Shown: positions 44,492 through 53,958, numbered from the stretch's first letter. The stretch is DNA of 64,000 nt from Alphaproteobacteria bacterium (GCA_021776685.1 JAJFFJ010000071.1:1-64000); one strand, 5' to 3'. Translations and numbers: made by a program. The notes: generated by a model not told the origin, from the letters alone.

Positions 44492-45483
44492 CCGTGGCCA
44501 TGACGAAGCCCCGCATCGCGCTGCCTCTCGGCGACCCGCACGGCATCGGCCCGGAGATCGCACTGAAAGCGGCCGCCGACCCGGCGGTGCAGGCGGCCTG
44601 TGAACCGGTGCTGATCGGCGACGGACACGTGATCGCCCACTATGCCGAAAGCCTGCACCTCAACCTTCCTGCAAGCGAAGATTTTGCCGCCTCGCCGTTT
44701 GCCACCGGCGGCCTGAGCCAGCCACCCGCTGCAGGTACCGTCACGGCAGAAGCCGGCCGCGCCACCGTCGCCTATGCACAGGCGGCGATCGGACTGGCGC
44801 TGGGCGGGGCAGTAGATGCCGTCGTGGCGGCCCCCCACAACGAGACCGCGGTTGCCGCCGCGGGCATCCCGTTCAGTGGCTATCCGTCTCTGGTTGCGCA
44901 GGAGACGGGCACGCCGGAGGAGGCGGTGTTCCTGATGCTGGTGAGCCCTGAGTTCCGCATCGTCCATGTAACGCTACATGTGAGCCTGCGGCAGGCCCTG
45001 GACATGATCACTGTCGACCGCGTTCTCACTGCCATTCGCGCGGCCCACACCACCTTAAACAGCCTTGGCATGGCGCACCCGCGTATTGGCGTCGCCGGCC
45101 TCAATCCCCACGCCGGCGAAGATGGCTTATTCGGCGAGGAGGACCGCCTGGTCATCGCCCCTGCGGTCGCAACCGCCCGGGAGGACGGCCTGTCGGTGGA
45201 TGGTCCTTTGGGGGCCGACCTCCTCCTCGCCGACCGCGCCCATGACGTCTATGTGGTGATGTTGCACGATCAGGGGCACATCCCGATCAAACTGGCGGGG
45301 CGGGGCAACTCGTTCGGCATCACCATCGGCGCCGGAATCCTGTTTTCCAGCGTCGCCCATGGCAGCGCCTATGACATTGCCGGCCGCGGCGTCGCAGACG
45401 CCATTCCATTCATCAACACAATCTTGCATATGGCGCGCCAACTCACCCGCGCGCCCAACCTTGTCGAGAAAGAGTCACCATGA
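44488..45483 (+). CDS. tphB: PdxA-family dihydrodiol dehydrogenase (TphB-like)
   Basis: 331 aa. PdxA-fold motifs: LPLGDPHGIGPEIALKA, PHNETAVAAAGIPFSGYPSL, RIVHVTLHVSLRQAL, LNPHAGEDGLFGEED and MLHDQGHIPIKLAGRG, with His residues that bind the metal. TphB is a PdxA-family enzyme that oxidises and decarboxylates the cis-dihydrodiol of terephthalate to protocatechuate. Order after tphA2-tphA3 argues for this over pyridoxal-phosphate synthesis. GTG start 44488 (ATG 44500 also possible). It couples by ATGA to the next Rieske gene. Confidence 0.82.
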   Translation: MTVAMTKPRIALPLGDPHGIGPEIALKAAADPAVQAACEPVLIGDGHVIAHYAESLHLNLPASEDFAASPFATGGLSQPPAAGTVTAEAGRATVAYAQAAIGLALGGAVDAVVAAPHNETAVAAAGIPFSGYPSLVAQETGTPEEAVFLMLVSPEFRIVHVTLHVSLRQALDMITVDRVLTAIRAAHTTLNSLGMAHPRIGVAGLNPHAGEDGLFGEEDRLVIAPAVATAREDGLSVDGPLGADLLLADRAHDVYVVMLHDQGHIPIKLAGRGNSFGITIGAGILFSSVAHGSAYDIAGRGVADAIPFINTILHMARQLTRAPNLVEKESP

Positions 45484-46544
45484 CGACCAAGGGAAAGGCT
45501 TCGCCCTATCTGCGGAACTGCTGGTATGTCGCCGGCTGGGCGCGCGAAGTGCAACGCCTGCACATGTTCCGCCGCATCCTGCTGGGCGAGCCTGTGGTGC
45601 TGTACCGCAAAGGCGACGGGACTCCGGTCGCCCTGGAAGATCGGTGCATGCATCGCCACGCCCCCCTGTCCCATGGGCGGCTGCAGGGCGACAATATCGA
45701 ATGCGCCTATCATGGGTTGGTGTTCGACCCCGACGGCGCCTGTATCAAGATTCCCAGCCAGGACACGATCCCGCCCAATGCCTGTGTCAGGAGCTATCCG
45801 GTCGCGGAAAAACACCGGTGGGTGTGGATTTGGATGGGCGATCCCGCCAAGGCGGACGAGTCATTGATCCCTGATTTCCACTGGATGGACCACGAAGGCT
45901 TCGCCTGGCGCGGAGAGACGCTCCATGTAGAAGGCAACTACATGCTGGTGGTCGAAAATCTGATGGACCTCAGTCACTTGCCCAGCTTGCATCTGACCAC
46001 CCTTGCGGACACGGCAGTGCCTGAGAACGAGGAATTTCCGGTTACCTTCGAGACCAAGGGCAACGACATTCATATCAATCGCTGGGTCCGGGACGTGCCG
46101 CCGCCGCCCTATTTTCGCCTGCTCGGCGATTTCAAGAAAGGTGACCGTGTCGATCGCTGGATGGACTCCCACTTCACGCCACCAAGTTTTGTGCGTATCG
46201 ACATTGGCGCCTGCCCGGCAGGTTCCGGCCAGTTGGATGGCGACCGGACCGGCGTGCAGACGGCCATGAATCTCAACGCTGTCACCCCGGAAACAGCCAC
46301 CTCCGCCCACTATTTCTGGGCACAGGCACAGAATTTCAGTGAAGGCGACGAGTCAATCAGCGAAGTGGATTTCCGCCTGGTCCATGATGCCTTCCAGGAG
46401 GATCTCAGCATCATCCGCGGCCAGCAGGAAAATATCGATCTCAGCCCCGACGCCCCACGGTTGAACCTGGCCGCCGACAAGGGCGGCCTGCAGGCGACCC
46501 GCATGGTCGAGAAACTGGTGCGGGAAGAGCAGGAAGCGGGCTAA
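45480..46544 (+). CDS. One-component-type Rieske oxygenase (VanA/phthalate dioxygenase-like)
   Basis: 354 aa. Rieske cluster: C-x-H in DRCMHRHAPLSHG and C-x-x-H in IECAYHGLVFD; mononuclear iron site ENLMDLSHLPSLH. The N-terminus (YLRNCWYVAGWAREVQ) is typical of vanillate O-demethylase/phthalate 4,5-dioxygenase-type oxygenases. It would demethylate or hydroxylate an aromatic acid that feeds the tph-like enzymes. No reductase gene follows, so a partner reductase must be encoded elsewhere. Confidence 0.88.
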   Translation: MTTKGKASPYLRNCWYVAGWAREVQRLHMFRRILLGEPVVLYRKGDGTPVALEDRCMHRHAPLSHGRLQGDNIECAYHGLVFDPDGACIKIPSQDTIPPNACVRSYPVAEKHRWVWIWMGDPAKADESLIPDFHWMDHEGFAWRGETLHVEGNYMLVVENLMDLSHLPSLHLTTLADTAVPENEEFPVTFETKGNDIHINRWVRDVPPPPYFRLLGDFKKGDRVDRWMDSHFTPPSFVRIDIGACPAGSGQLDGDRTGVQTAMNLNAVTPETATSAHYFWAQAQNFSEGDESISEVDFRLVHDAFQEDLSIIRGQQENIDLSPDAPRLNLAADKGGLQATRMVEKLVREEQEAG

Positions 46545-46580
46545 CAACGCTTCGCACCTGCTGCTCACCTGGCCGCGCGG

Positions 46581-47519
46581 CTAGGTAACAAACCCTTCGC
46601 TCTTCAGCCATCCTTCCAGCGCAGCCACGCATTCTGCCGGTCGTTCGATCTGCAGCAGATGGGACGAGTCAGGCACCAACTCATACGGGAGGCCCGTCTC
46701 CCGGGCGATTTCAGCGACGATCTTCGACACCGGCGACGGCCAGTCGCTGTCCGGATCCCCACCCAGCAGGAAAACCGGTACGGGTAGACTGGTCAGGGCC
46801 GGCCAGATTTGCGTGTGCACATTCTGCTCGTAATAGCGCGCCTCAAGCTCTTTCGGACAGCACAGGATGTATCCACCTTCCGGGTCTTCGCGGAACGTGG
46901 CGGCTGCGAACAACTCCGGTGACCCCGGCACCAACCGCCGAAACTGCGGCCGGGTGCGTAGCATTCGGATGTAGATGTCGAGGTCGTCAAATCGATCCGG
47001 CCTGCGGCGGGTCAGCTCCGCAATCCGCGCGTTGTGGGGCGCCTTGATCGCCTGCAGTGGATGTCCGTCGCGCGGATAGATCGGCGGATCGACCAGAAAC
47101 AGCAAATCCCAACGCAGCCCCTTCGCCATCACGTGCAGAAGCGCCGAGATCGCCGCTGCGGAATGAAACACCCCGGCCATCGGCTTGGCGCCGAACGCGT
47201 CATTGATGCAAGCCCAGATATGCTCGAAGTCCTCGGCGATCGTGTCCACGGGCCGGGCCGGCACACCGTCACCCTCCCCGGCCCCCTCTTTACATGGGGG
47301 GTTGCGGCCATGGCAGCGCAGGTCGAAGAGGACCACGTCGTAGCGGTCAAGAAGCGGCAGCCAGAAGGGCGCATAGAGATCGATTGCCAACCCGTTGCCA
47401 TGGCTGAGCGCCAGCCGTGGGCCTTCCAGCCGCCCCAACCGGCGAAGCAAAATCTGCGCCCCGTCGGGGAGCGTCAGCCAATGCTCGTCAGCGGCTGCAG
47501 GGATGGTTATCTGGGTCAT
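46581..47519 (-). CDS. Alpha/beta-hydrolase
   Basis: 312 aa from ATG 47519 (GGGG six bases ahead; GTG 47537 is also in frame). ALSHGNGLAIDLYAPFW (oxyanion region), LFDLRCHGRNP, and the nucleophile elbow GVFHSAAAIS, where Ser is followed by Ala instead of the usual G-x-S-x-G. The C-terminal His is in PDSSHLLQIERP. Last gene of the leftward hmf-like operon; possibly hydrolyses a lactone or thioester intermediate, but no named family was recognised. Confidence 0.8.
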   Translation of the reverse strand: MTQITIPAAADEHWLTLPDGAQILLRRLGRLEGPRLALSHGNGLAIDLYAPFWLPLLDRYDVVLFDLRCHGRNPPCKEGAGEGDGVPARPVDTIAEDFEHIWACINDAFGAKPMAGVFHSAAAISALLHVMAKGLRWDLLFLVDPPIYPRDGHPLQAIKAPHNARIAELTRRRPDRFDDLDIYIRMLRTRPQFRRLVPGSPELFAAATFREDPEGGYILCCPKELEARYYEQNVHTQIWPALTSLPVPVFLLGGDPDSDWPSPVSKIVAEIARETGLPYELVPDSSHLLQIERPAECVAALEGWLKSEGFVT

Positions 47520-47616
47520 CAACATCCCCACGCTCACCCCCGCGACGACAGCGGTCCAGCATCAAACGGCCTCTCGAATGCCGCCTTCAGGAGAACGACA
47601 TTCAAGGGCACCGGGA

Positions 47617-48426
47617 TTAGTCGCCAGTATATTCCGGCTTGCGCTTGTTAAAGAAGGCGTCCGCCCCTTCCTTGTAGTCGTGGCTGTCGCGCAGCTTCTC
47701 ATAGGCATGACCCTCCAACTCAAGGCCAACTTCCAGGCTGGTATCGTAGGCAGTGTTGAGGACCCGCTTGACCGTACGCAAGGCCAACGGCGAACTGGCT
47801 GCCAGCCGCTTGGTGTATTTTCCGATCATCTCCGTCAACGCGTCGCTATCCTCCGCCACGTCCGTCAGGATGCCCCAATCCAGCGCCTTCGGCGCAGGAA
47901 TGCGTTCACCCAGGTAGATCATGTGGTTGGCGCGCGTCAGGCCAATCAGGTTGGCGAGCCGGTGCGTGCCACCAGAGCCCGGGATTTCGCCGATGGTCAC
48001 TTCCGGAAGGCCGACCAAGGTCTCCTTCGTGGCCAGCCGGAAGTCGCAGGCCAAAGACAGCTCGAAGCCGACACCGAATGCGTATTTTTCCATGGCGCAG
48101 ATCACCGGCTTGCCGCATCTGGTGGGCGCGCCGATATTCCAGGCCAGGTGGCTCATGCCATCCCGCGGTACATCGAAAAAGCCTTTCACGTCGCCACCAG
48201 ATGTGTAGACACCATCGGCGCCGCGCACGACGATCACGCGCACGTCGTCGTCACGTCCGAATTCCTCGAAGATCGCCGATATCTGGCTCCGTGCCATGTA
48301 GCTGACGATATTGAGTGGCGGCCGGTCGAGGATCAGCCAGCCGATTTTCTTTTCGGCATCCACCTCTACGCGCAGGCCGTCCAGCTCCTCCAGGACCGAT
48401 GCGCGCCGCTTGGCGTATTTTTCCAT
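47617..48426 (-). CDS. hmfE: Crotonase-family 2-oxoglutaroyl-CoA hydrolase-like protein (HmfE-like)
   Basis: 269 aa. LILDRPPLNIVSYMARSQ, SGGDVKGFFDVPRDGMSHLAWNIGAPTRCGKPVI and FGVGFELSLACDFRLATK match the HmfE enzyme of the furoate pathway, which hydrolyses 2-oxoglutaroyl-CoA to 2-oxoglutarate. Both Glu sites of crotonases are present (FELSLACD and LPEVTIG). It follows hmfD by 78 bases. A close paralogue lies at 57180-57995. Confidence 0.72.
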   Translation of the reverse strand: MEKYAKRRASVLEELDGLRVEVDAEKKIGWLILDRPPLNIVSYMARSQISAIFEEFGRDDDVRVIVVRGADGVYTSGGDVKGFFDVPRDGMSHLAWNIGAPTRCGKPVICAMEKYAFGVGFELSLACDFRLATKETLVGLPEVTIGEIPGSGGTHRLANLIGLTRANHMIYLGERIPAPKALDWGILTDVAEDSDALTEMIGKYTKRLAASSPLALRTVKRVLNTAYDTSLEVGLELEGHAYEKLRDSHDYKEGADAFFNKRKPEYTGD

Positions 48427-48504
48427 TATGCTTCCTTTCCGTTCATACGTCTGACGGCCGGATTAGCAGGCCACTGATGTTCAATGTTGTTCAATTCAGT
48501 CGGA

Positions 48505-50052
48505 TCAGACCGTGCTCTCAAAGCCTTCGAGAAGGTCATATTCCCCATCCCGCAGCTTGCGGCGCAGCAGTTTGCCCGACGCAGTGCGCGGAATGGCGTC
48601 GATAAAGGCATAGCCGCGGGGACGCTTGAAATTGGCGAGCGCGCCGTCCTGGCAAGCTTCATCCAGAGCGCTCGGCGACGCGCCATCCTTCGGCTCGACG
48701 AAGGCGACGACTTTCTGACCCATACGTTCGTCCGGCAGGCCGATAACAACCACGCCACGGCAAAGGCCGGACCGGAGCAGCGCATCTTCGACTTCTTCCG
48801 GATGGATATTTTCGCCGCCGGAGATGATCATGTCGTCGACGCGGCCCAGCACCCAAAGGTCGCCGTCCTCATCGATCTGCCCCAGGTCGCCGGTGTAGTA
48901 CCAGCCGTCGCGGATTGATTTCTCATTGGATTCGGGTCGGTTCCAGTAGCCTTCGAAGGCATCGGGCGCCGCCATGTTGAGGATGATCTCTCCCATCTCG
49001 CCCTGGGGCACCACCTCATCGGGCATGACCCGGCGGTCAGGGTCACCTGCCACAACCCGGAGTTCCTGATAGAGGCCGGGCCGTCCGGCATTGCCCGGCT
49101 TGGCTGCCTGATGGTCAGAGACGGAAAGCGTGTAGATCTCACTCGATCCGTAGAAATTGATGAATTTGCCCTGGTTGAAGGTCTCGCAGCAGCGCTCGAT
49201 CAGCGACGGCGCCATGGACATGCCCGCAAACCCCGCGCGGATGACGCTGGAGAAATCCCGCTCACCGATGTCAGCCCGGTTGAGGATGTCGTGATACATG
49301 GTCGGCACCAGGAAAATTGCGCCGATCTTCTCCTGCTCCACGGCCTCCAGCACCATCTCGGCACTATAGTCCGGCAGACAGACCATCTTGCCGCCCAGAA
49401 GGGCGGAAGCTTCCAGCGTCCGGATTCCCATAGTGTGAAACAGCGGCATGACGCAAAGTTGCGACAGGTCCCGCGGATATTCGTTCATGGCGATATGGGA
49501 CATGGTCGCCGACCATTCCGCCCGGTGCGACCGCGGAACGCCTTTGGGCCGCCCTGTGGTCCCGGAAGTGTAGAGCATCAGGGCCGTGGCGCTGTCTGGA
49601 ACGTCGCTGGGCCCGGCAACTGGATCGGCTTCCAACAGCGCCTCAAAGCCATCTCCCGCATCCGCCGCCGCGATGCGCCGGTCGGCCGCCAGTCCCGCGG
49701 CATCGCAGGCCGCAATGACCGCGTCGCCCGCCGCACCATCGTGGAGGCAAAGGACAGCGCCGGAATCTGACAGGCAATAGGTGATCTCTTCCGCGGTACC
49801 GCGCCAGCTGATCGGCGTAAATACGGCGCCCGCCATATAGCTGGCCCAGGCCAGGGTCGCCATCTCCCAGCGATTCTTCATCACCGCGCCTACGTGGTCA
49901 CCGGGGCGAACGCCCAGTGCCTGTAAACCACCGGTCACGCGGCACACGGATTCGTACCACTCAGCATAGGTCTGGCGATGCCCACCCTCGACGACTGCAA
50001 TCTCCTGCGGTGCGCGGGTAACCGCACGCTGAAATGCCTGCCCCAGATTCAT
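48505..50052 (-). CDS. hmfD: Acyl-CoA ligase, 2-furoyl-CoA synthetase-like (HmfD-like)
   Basis: 515 aa. LYTSGTTGRPKGVPRSH, NFYGSSEIYTL, YYTGDLGQIDEDGDL and the catalytic Lys in PRTASGKLLRRKL. It activates a small aromatic acid with ATP and CoA. Its position directly after a three-subunit molybdenum hydroxylase (ATGA overlap with the 2Fe-2S gene) and before an HmfE-like hydrolase is the hmfABCDE order of 2-furoate catabolism. A different aryl acid cannot be excluded. Confidence 0.75.
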   Translation of the reverse strand: MNLGQAFQRAVTRAPQEIAVVEGGHRQTYAEWYESVCRVTGGLQALGVRPGDHVGAVMKNRWEMATLAWASYMAGAVFTPISWRGTAEEITYCLSDSGAVLCLHDGAAGDAVIAACDAAGLAADRRIAAADAGDGFEALLEADPVAGPSDVPDSATALMLYTSGTTGRPKGVPRSHRAEWSATMSHIAMNEYPRDLSQLCVMPLFHTMGIRTLEASALLGGKMVCLPDYSAEMVLEAVEQEKIGAIFLVPTMYHDILNRADIGERDFSSVIRAGFAGMSMAPSLIERCCETFNQGKFINFYGSSEIYTLSVSDHQAAKPGNAGRPGLYQELRVVAGDPDRRVMPDEVVPQGEMGEIILNMAAPDAFEGYWNRPESNEKSIRDGWYYTGDLGQIDEDGDLWVLGRVDDMIISGGENIHPEEVEDALLRSGLCRGVVVIGLPDERMGQKVVAFVEPKDGASPSALDEACQDGALANFKRPRGYAFIDAIPRTASGKLLRRKLRDGEYDLLEGFESTV

Positions 50053-50552
50053 GCGGCCTTCCCCTCCGCCTGCACGCCTGCCGCCTCCAGAATCGCCCGC
50101 ACAATGCCGTCATAGCCAGTGCAGCGGCAGATATGCCCGCTCAACATCTCCCGCACCTGAAGCTCTGTGGGTGCCGGCGTTTCCTCCAAAAATGCCGTTG
50201 CCGACATCAGGATGCCGGCCGTACAGAAGCCGCATTGCAGGGCGTGATTGTTGCGGAAGGCGGCCTGCAAGGCGTTCAAAGTATCGCCATCTGCCAGGCT
50301 TTCGACGGTTTCGATCGAAGCGCCATCGGCCTGAACCGCATATTGGGTGCAGCTCCGTGACGGCACGCCGTCGATCAGCACCGTACAGGCGCCGCAAACG
50401 CCATGCTCGCAGCCCACATGGGTGCCATAGAGGCCCAGCTCGTGGCGCAGGAAATCTGCCAGCAACATTCGCGGTTCGGCGTAACCTTCATGGGCGCGGC
50501 CGTTCACGGTCATGCGGACGGAATGTTTGCTGTTGCCGCTCAGCCTGGTCAT
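50049..50552 (-). CDS. hmfC: Molybdenum hydroxylase 2Fe-2S subunit (HmfC-like)
   Basis: 167 aa. Two iron-sulfur clusters: C48, C53, C56 and C68 in the plant-ferredoxin-type half (GCEHGVCGACTVLIDG) and C107, C110, C142, C144 in the alpha-helical half (CGFCTAG, CRCTGY). It transfers electrons from the Mo centre to FAD. Start and stop both overlap neighbours by 4 bases (ATGA), so translation is coupled. Confidence 0.88.
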   Translation of the reverse strand: MTRLSGNSKHSVRMTVNGRAHEGYAEPRMLLADFLRHELGLYGTHVGCEHGVCGACTVLIDGVPSRSCTQYAVQADGASIETVESLADGDTLNALQAAFRNNHALQCGFCTAGILMSATAFLEETPAPTELQVREMLSGHICRCTGYDGIVRAILEAAGVQAEGKAA

Positions 50553-51403
50553 GAACCTGCCTCCCCGGCGGCTTCCATCAGCGCACGTTTGCCCAGAACC
50601 CCCGCCAACTGCCGGCGATAGGCGGCGTCGGCCACATGGTCGTCCATGGGGTCGGTGCGCCCGGCAATGTCTCTGGCGACCTGCGTTGCAAGATTCTCGT
50701 CGACGGGCGCGCCCGCGAATTCTTTCAGATCAAAGGCAACCGGACGGTCTTCCACGCCACCCAGACCAAGCCTGCCACCCGCGAGGCTTCCCGTAGCATC
50801 CAGCTCAATCCATACCGCCGCCGCGGTCAGCGCAAAATCACCATGGCGCTGTGCCTCTTCAACAAAGCCGAAGCTGCCGCTTCGACGTGGCCAGTGAATC
50901 GCCGTGATCATCTCCGTCGGCTGGCGGGCGGTGGTCAGGACGCCCTCGAAAAAATCATCGGCCGCGACGCGACGCGAACCGTCTTTGCTTTGCAGCTCGA
51001 CCTCGCCGCCCAGTGTCAACAGACACAGGGGCAGTTCTGCGCTGGGATCCGCATGGGCGATGCTGCCACCCAGGGTGCCGCGGCTGCGGGTCTGGTAGTG
51101 GCCGATCGACGGCATGGCTTTAGCCAGCAGGGGCACCACCGTCATCAGGAGATCGTCGCGCATCGCCTGCGTCTGGCGCAGCATGGCGCCGGTGGTGACC
51201 GCACCGTTGGCCGTAATTCCGCCGAGACCAGCCGTCCGGTTCAGATCGATAACCAGTGAAGGTGTTGCCGCGCGCAAGTTCAGCATCGGCCCGAGCGACA
51301 TACCACCCGCCAGCAGAACCGCATCGTCACCGGCTTCCAGCAGCAGATCGAGCACCTCTTCGATACTGCTTGCGCGCACATAGTCAAAGGCGACCGGCTT
51401 CAC
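50549..51403 (-). CDS. hmfB: Molybdenum hydroxylase FAD subunit (HmfB-like)
   Basis: 284 aa from GTG 51403. FAD-binding PCMH fold: VLLAGGMSLGPMLNLR and GTLGGSIAHADPSAELP, followed by a CO-dehydrogenase-flavoprotein C-terminal domain. The GTG overlaps the stop of the large subunit (GTGA) and has AGGAG ahead; the TTG at 51424 would leave the ribosome site inside the frame. Confidence 0.88.
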   Translation of the reverse strand: MKPVAFDYVRASSIEEVLDLLLEAGDDAVLLAGGMSLGPMLNLRAATPSLVIDLNRTAGLGGITANGAVTTGAMLRQTQAMRDDLLMTVVPLLAKAMPSIGHYQTRSRGTLGGSIAHADPSAELPLCLLTLGGEVELQSKDGSRRVAADDFFEGVLTTARQPTEMITAIHWPRRSGSFGFVEEAQRHGDFALTAAAVWIELDATGSLAGGRLGLGGVEDRPVAFDLKEFAGAPVDENLATQVARDIAGRTDPMDDHVADAAYRRQLAGVLGKRALMEAAGEAGS

Positions 51404-53844
51404 GCTTTTGTCTCCTGCAGCCAACGCCAGACCTTTGGCATGGTCAGGGGCGGCGAGATATCCGCCCGACCCAACGCATCCGCCACTGCGTTGGTGAGCG
51501 CAGCAGGCGCCAGCATGGAAGAGCCATCCCCCAATCCTTTGGCGCCGAGTTTCGTCTTGGGCGAAGGCGTCGGCACATGGCCAACCTCGAAGTCCGGCAC
51601 TTCCATGGCGGTGGGACAGAGATAGTCAGCGAAAGTCCCTGAGAGGAAATTGCCATCCTCGTCATAAGTCATTTCTTCGAACATTGCGCCGCCGAGGCCG
51701 TGGACGAACCCGCCGATGATCTGCCCTTCGACGATCTTGGGATTGAGCAACTCTCCCACGTCATGAACCGAGACATATTTTTCAATGGTGATCCGGCCGG
51801 TCTCGGCATCGATCTCCACCGCCGCCAGATCGAAGATCGCGCCATAGGTGACCGAGGACGCTACGGTATCTTCCGGCGTGGGCCCGTCCAGATCGGCCGT
51901 CACCGTCGTTGTCTCATAGATGCCGGGCTCAACCCCGTCCGGCAGGTTGACCGGGTTCCAATGTGCCTGGGTCCCGACCCGTGTCAGCGATAGCGCTTTG
52001 TCGGAGCCAACAATGCGTGCTTGCCCCTCGACCAGTTCCACATCCTCAACCGCACATTCAAGCTGATCCGCGGCCATGATCTTGAGTTTTCGCGCCACCC
52101 GGTCGGCCCCTTCGACGACGGCGTCGGTCACGGCAACAGAGAAACGGTTGCCATAGTTGCCGGATCCAATGGACCAGGGGCTGGTCATGGTGTCGATTTC
52201 CGTGATCACATCCACATCGTCCGGCGTGATGCCCAGCGCGTCAGCGACAATCTGGGCTGTAACCGTTGCGTGGCCTTGCCCATTGGGCGTGCTGTCGAGC
52301 TGTACGGTCACGCCGCCGGAAGGGTCCATGGAGATGACGACGCTGGAATTCGCCCCCGATTTGGCGCCGGACTTGGCGCGTTCTTCCGGTGTCTGAGCGA
52401 GGCTGACATAGCCCATGTTGGAGCCGGATGGCTCGACCGCACATGCGATGCCAATGCCGTATAGCTTCCCTTCGGCGCGCTTCTCATCCCGGCGCTTCTT
52501 CAGCGCCTGATAGTCCGCGCGGGCCTCGAGTTCGTCGACGCATTTTTGGTAGTCGCCCGCATCCATCACTGACCCGCCGGGGGTCTCGTAAGGGAAAGCG
52601 TCTTTGTCGATGAAATTACGACGGCGAAGATCCACTGGGTCGATGTTCAGCTCCCGCGCCGCGTGATCCATGAAGCGCTCGAGTGAATAGAAGAACTGGG
52701 TGCCGCCATAGCCGCGGTTTAGCCCGACCGGCACCTTATTGGTGACGACCAGGTAGTTCTCGGTGTGGATGTTCTGCACACCGTAGCAGCCATTCAAAGT
52801 GGACTGCATGCGGTAGACGGAGGCGGGCTCGGGCGGCCGGAGAAAGGCGCCCATGTCGTTGATGTTGCGAAAGCGTAGCGCCGTCAGTTCACCGTCCGCC
52901 GCAAACGCGCCGGTCACCGTACCGCTGCGGCCGGTTGCTGCCGATGACGCCGCCAGATGTTCCAGCCGGTCCTCGGTCCATTTCACGGGTACGCCCAGGA
53001 TACGGCTGACCGCGCAAAGCAACACGATATAGGCGGCGACGCCCTGCTTAATGCCGAAACTACCGCCCGAAGCCTGTGCCGTAATCAGTCGCAACCGGTT
53101 ACCCGGCACGCCCAGCGCGCCGGCCATCAACGGCTGAATCACAAACGGGCCCTGAAAGTTCGACCACACGGTATAGCGGTCGGGCACACTTTCGAAGTTG
53201 GCGACGACGCCATAGGTTTCCATGGGAGTGGAGGAATAGCGCTGGATGTGAAAGTCCAGGCTGACCACATGGGCGGCTTCGTCAAAGGCGCTCTCAGGAT
53301 CGCCATTGATGATCGTGCGATGGCCAGCAACATTGCTGCCGGCCACGTCGTGCAGCACCGGCGCATCGTCTGCCATCGCCGCTTCGGCGTCGATCGCGGC
53401 ATCCAGCGGTTCGTACTCCACTTCAATCAGGTCGAGAGCGTCTTCGGCCAGATACCGGTCGCGGGCCACCACCACGGCCACCGGCTCGCCGACAAACCGC
53501 GCCTTGTCGATGGCGATAGGCATGAATCTGATGGGCGTTCGCACCACACTCGGGATGCCACGGAGATATTCAGCCACCTGTTCGCCGGTGACGACGCCGT
53601 AGACACCGCTCAGCGCAAGCGCGGCGGAAGCGTCGATGCTGGTGATCTTTGCGTGGGCATAGGGCGAGCGCAGGATCGCGGCATGGCGCAGGCCGGCCAC
53701 CGGCTCCATATCGTCGATGAAGCGGGCACTGCCGGTCAGCAGCGCCGCGTCTTCCTTTCGCGGCACGGACTTGCCAATCCAGCGATCTGGCCAACGACCT
53801 GGCTTGCCGGACGATCCGTCCGTCGGAACCTCTGTTTCCGCCAT
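51400..53844 (-). CDS. hmfA: Molybdenum hydroxylase large subunit, 2-furoyl-CoA dehydrogenase-like (HmfA-like)
   Basis: 814 aa. It has the two aldehyde-oxidase/xanthine-dehydrogenase domains: GKSVPRKEDAALLTGSARFIDD at the N-terminus and the molybdopterin region QASGGSFGIKQG, LNRGYGGTQ, TPNGQGHATVTAQ. It would hydroxylate the ring of 2-furoyl-CoA at C5 with water-derived oxygen. At the C-terminal catalytic Glu position (GVGE in CoxL and xanthine dehydrogenase) this protein reads GLGDGSS, an Asp. First gene of the coupled hmfABCD block; the E1-like gene is 114 bases upstream. Confidence 0.82.
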   Translation of the reverse strand: MAETEVPTDGSSGKPGRWPDRWIGKSVPRKEDAALLTGSARFIDDMEPVAGLRHAAILRSPYAHAKITSIDASAALALSGVYGVVTGEQVAEYLRGIPSVVRTPIRFMPIAIDKARFVGEPVAVVVARDRYLAEDALDLIEVEYEPLDAAIDAEAAMADDAPVLHDVAGSNVAGHRTIINGDPESAFDEAAHVVSLDFHIQRYSSTPMETYGVVANFESVPDRYTVWSNFQGPFVIQPLMAGALGVPGNRLRLITAQASGGSFGIKQGVAAYIVLLCAVSRILGVPVKWTEDRLEHLAASSAATGRSGTVTGAFAADGELTALRFRNINDMGAFLRPPEPASVYRMQSTLNGCYGVQNIHTENYLVVTNKVPVGLNRGYGGTQFFYSLERFMDHAARELNIDPVDLRRRNFIDKDAFPYETPGGSVMDAGDYQKCVDELEARADYQALKKRRDEKRAEGKLYGIGIACAVEPSGSNMGYVSLAQTPEERAKSGAKSGANSSVVISMDPSGGVTVQLDSTPNGQGHATVTAQIVADALGITPDDVDVITEIDTMTSPWSIGSGNYGNRFSVAVTDAVVEGADRVARKLKIMAADQLECAVEDVELVEGQARIVGSDKALSLTRVGTQAHWNPVNLPDGVEPGIYETTTVTADLDGPTPEDTVASSVTYGAIFDLAAVEIDAETGRITIEKYVSVHDVGELLNPKIVEGQIIGGFVHGLGGAMFEEMTYDEDGNFLSGTFADYLCPTAMEVPDFEVGHVPTPSPKTKLGAKGLGDGSSMLAPAALTNAVADALGRADISPPLTMPKVWRWLQETKA

Positions 53845-53958
53845 GTTCCCTCTACCGCGCGGACGCCGAAATCATCGCAAGCGTCGGTCTTGTTCTTGTT
53901 GGTTGCTTAAGAAAACCCACCTAACAAATCCCATGCCGCCCTGCAACCGACCGTCCTG

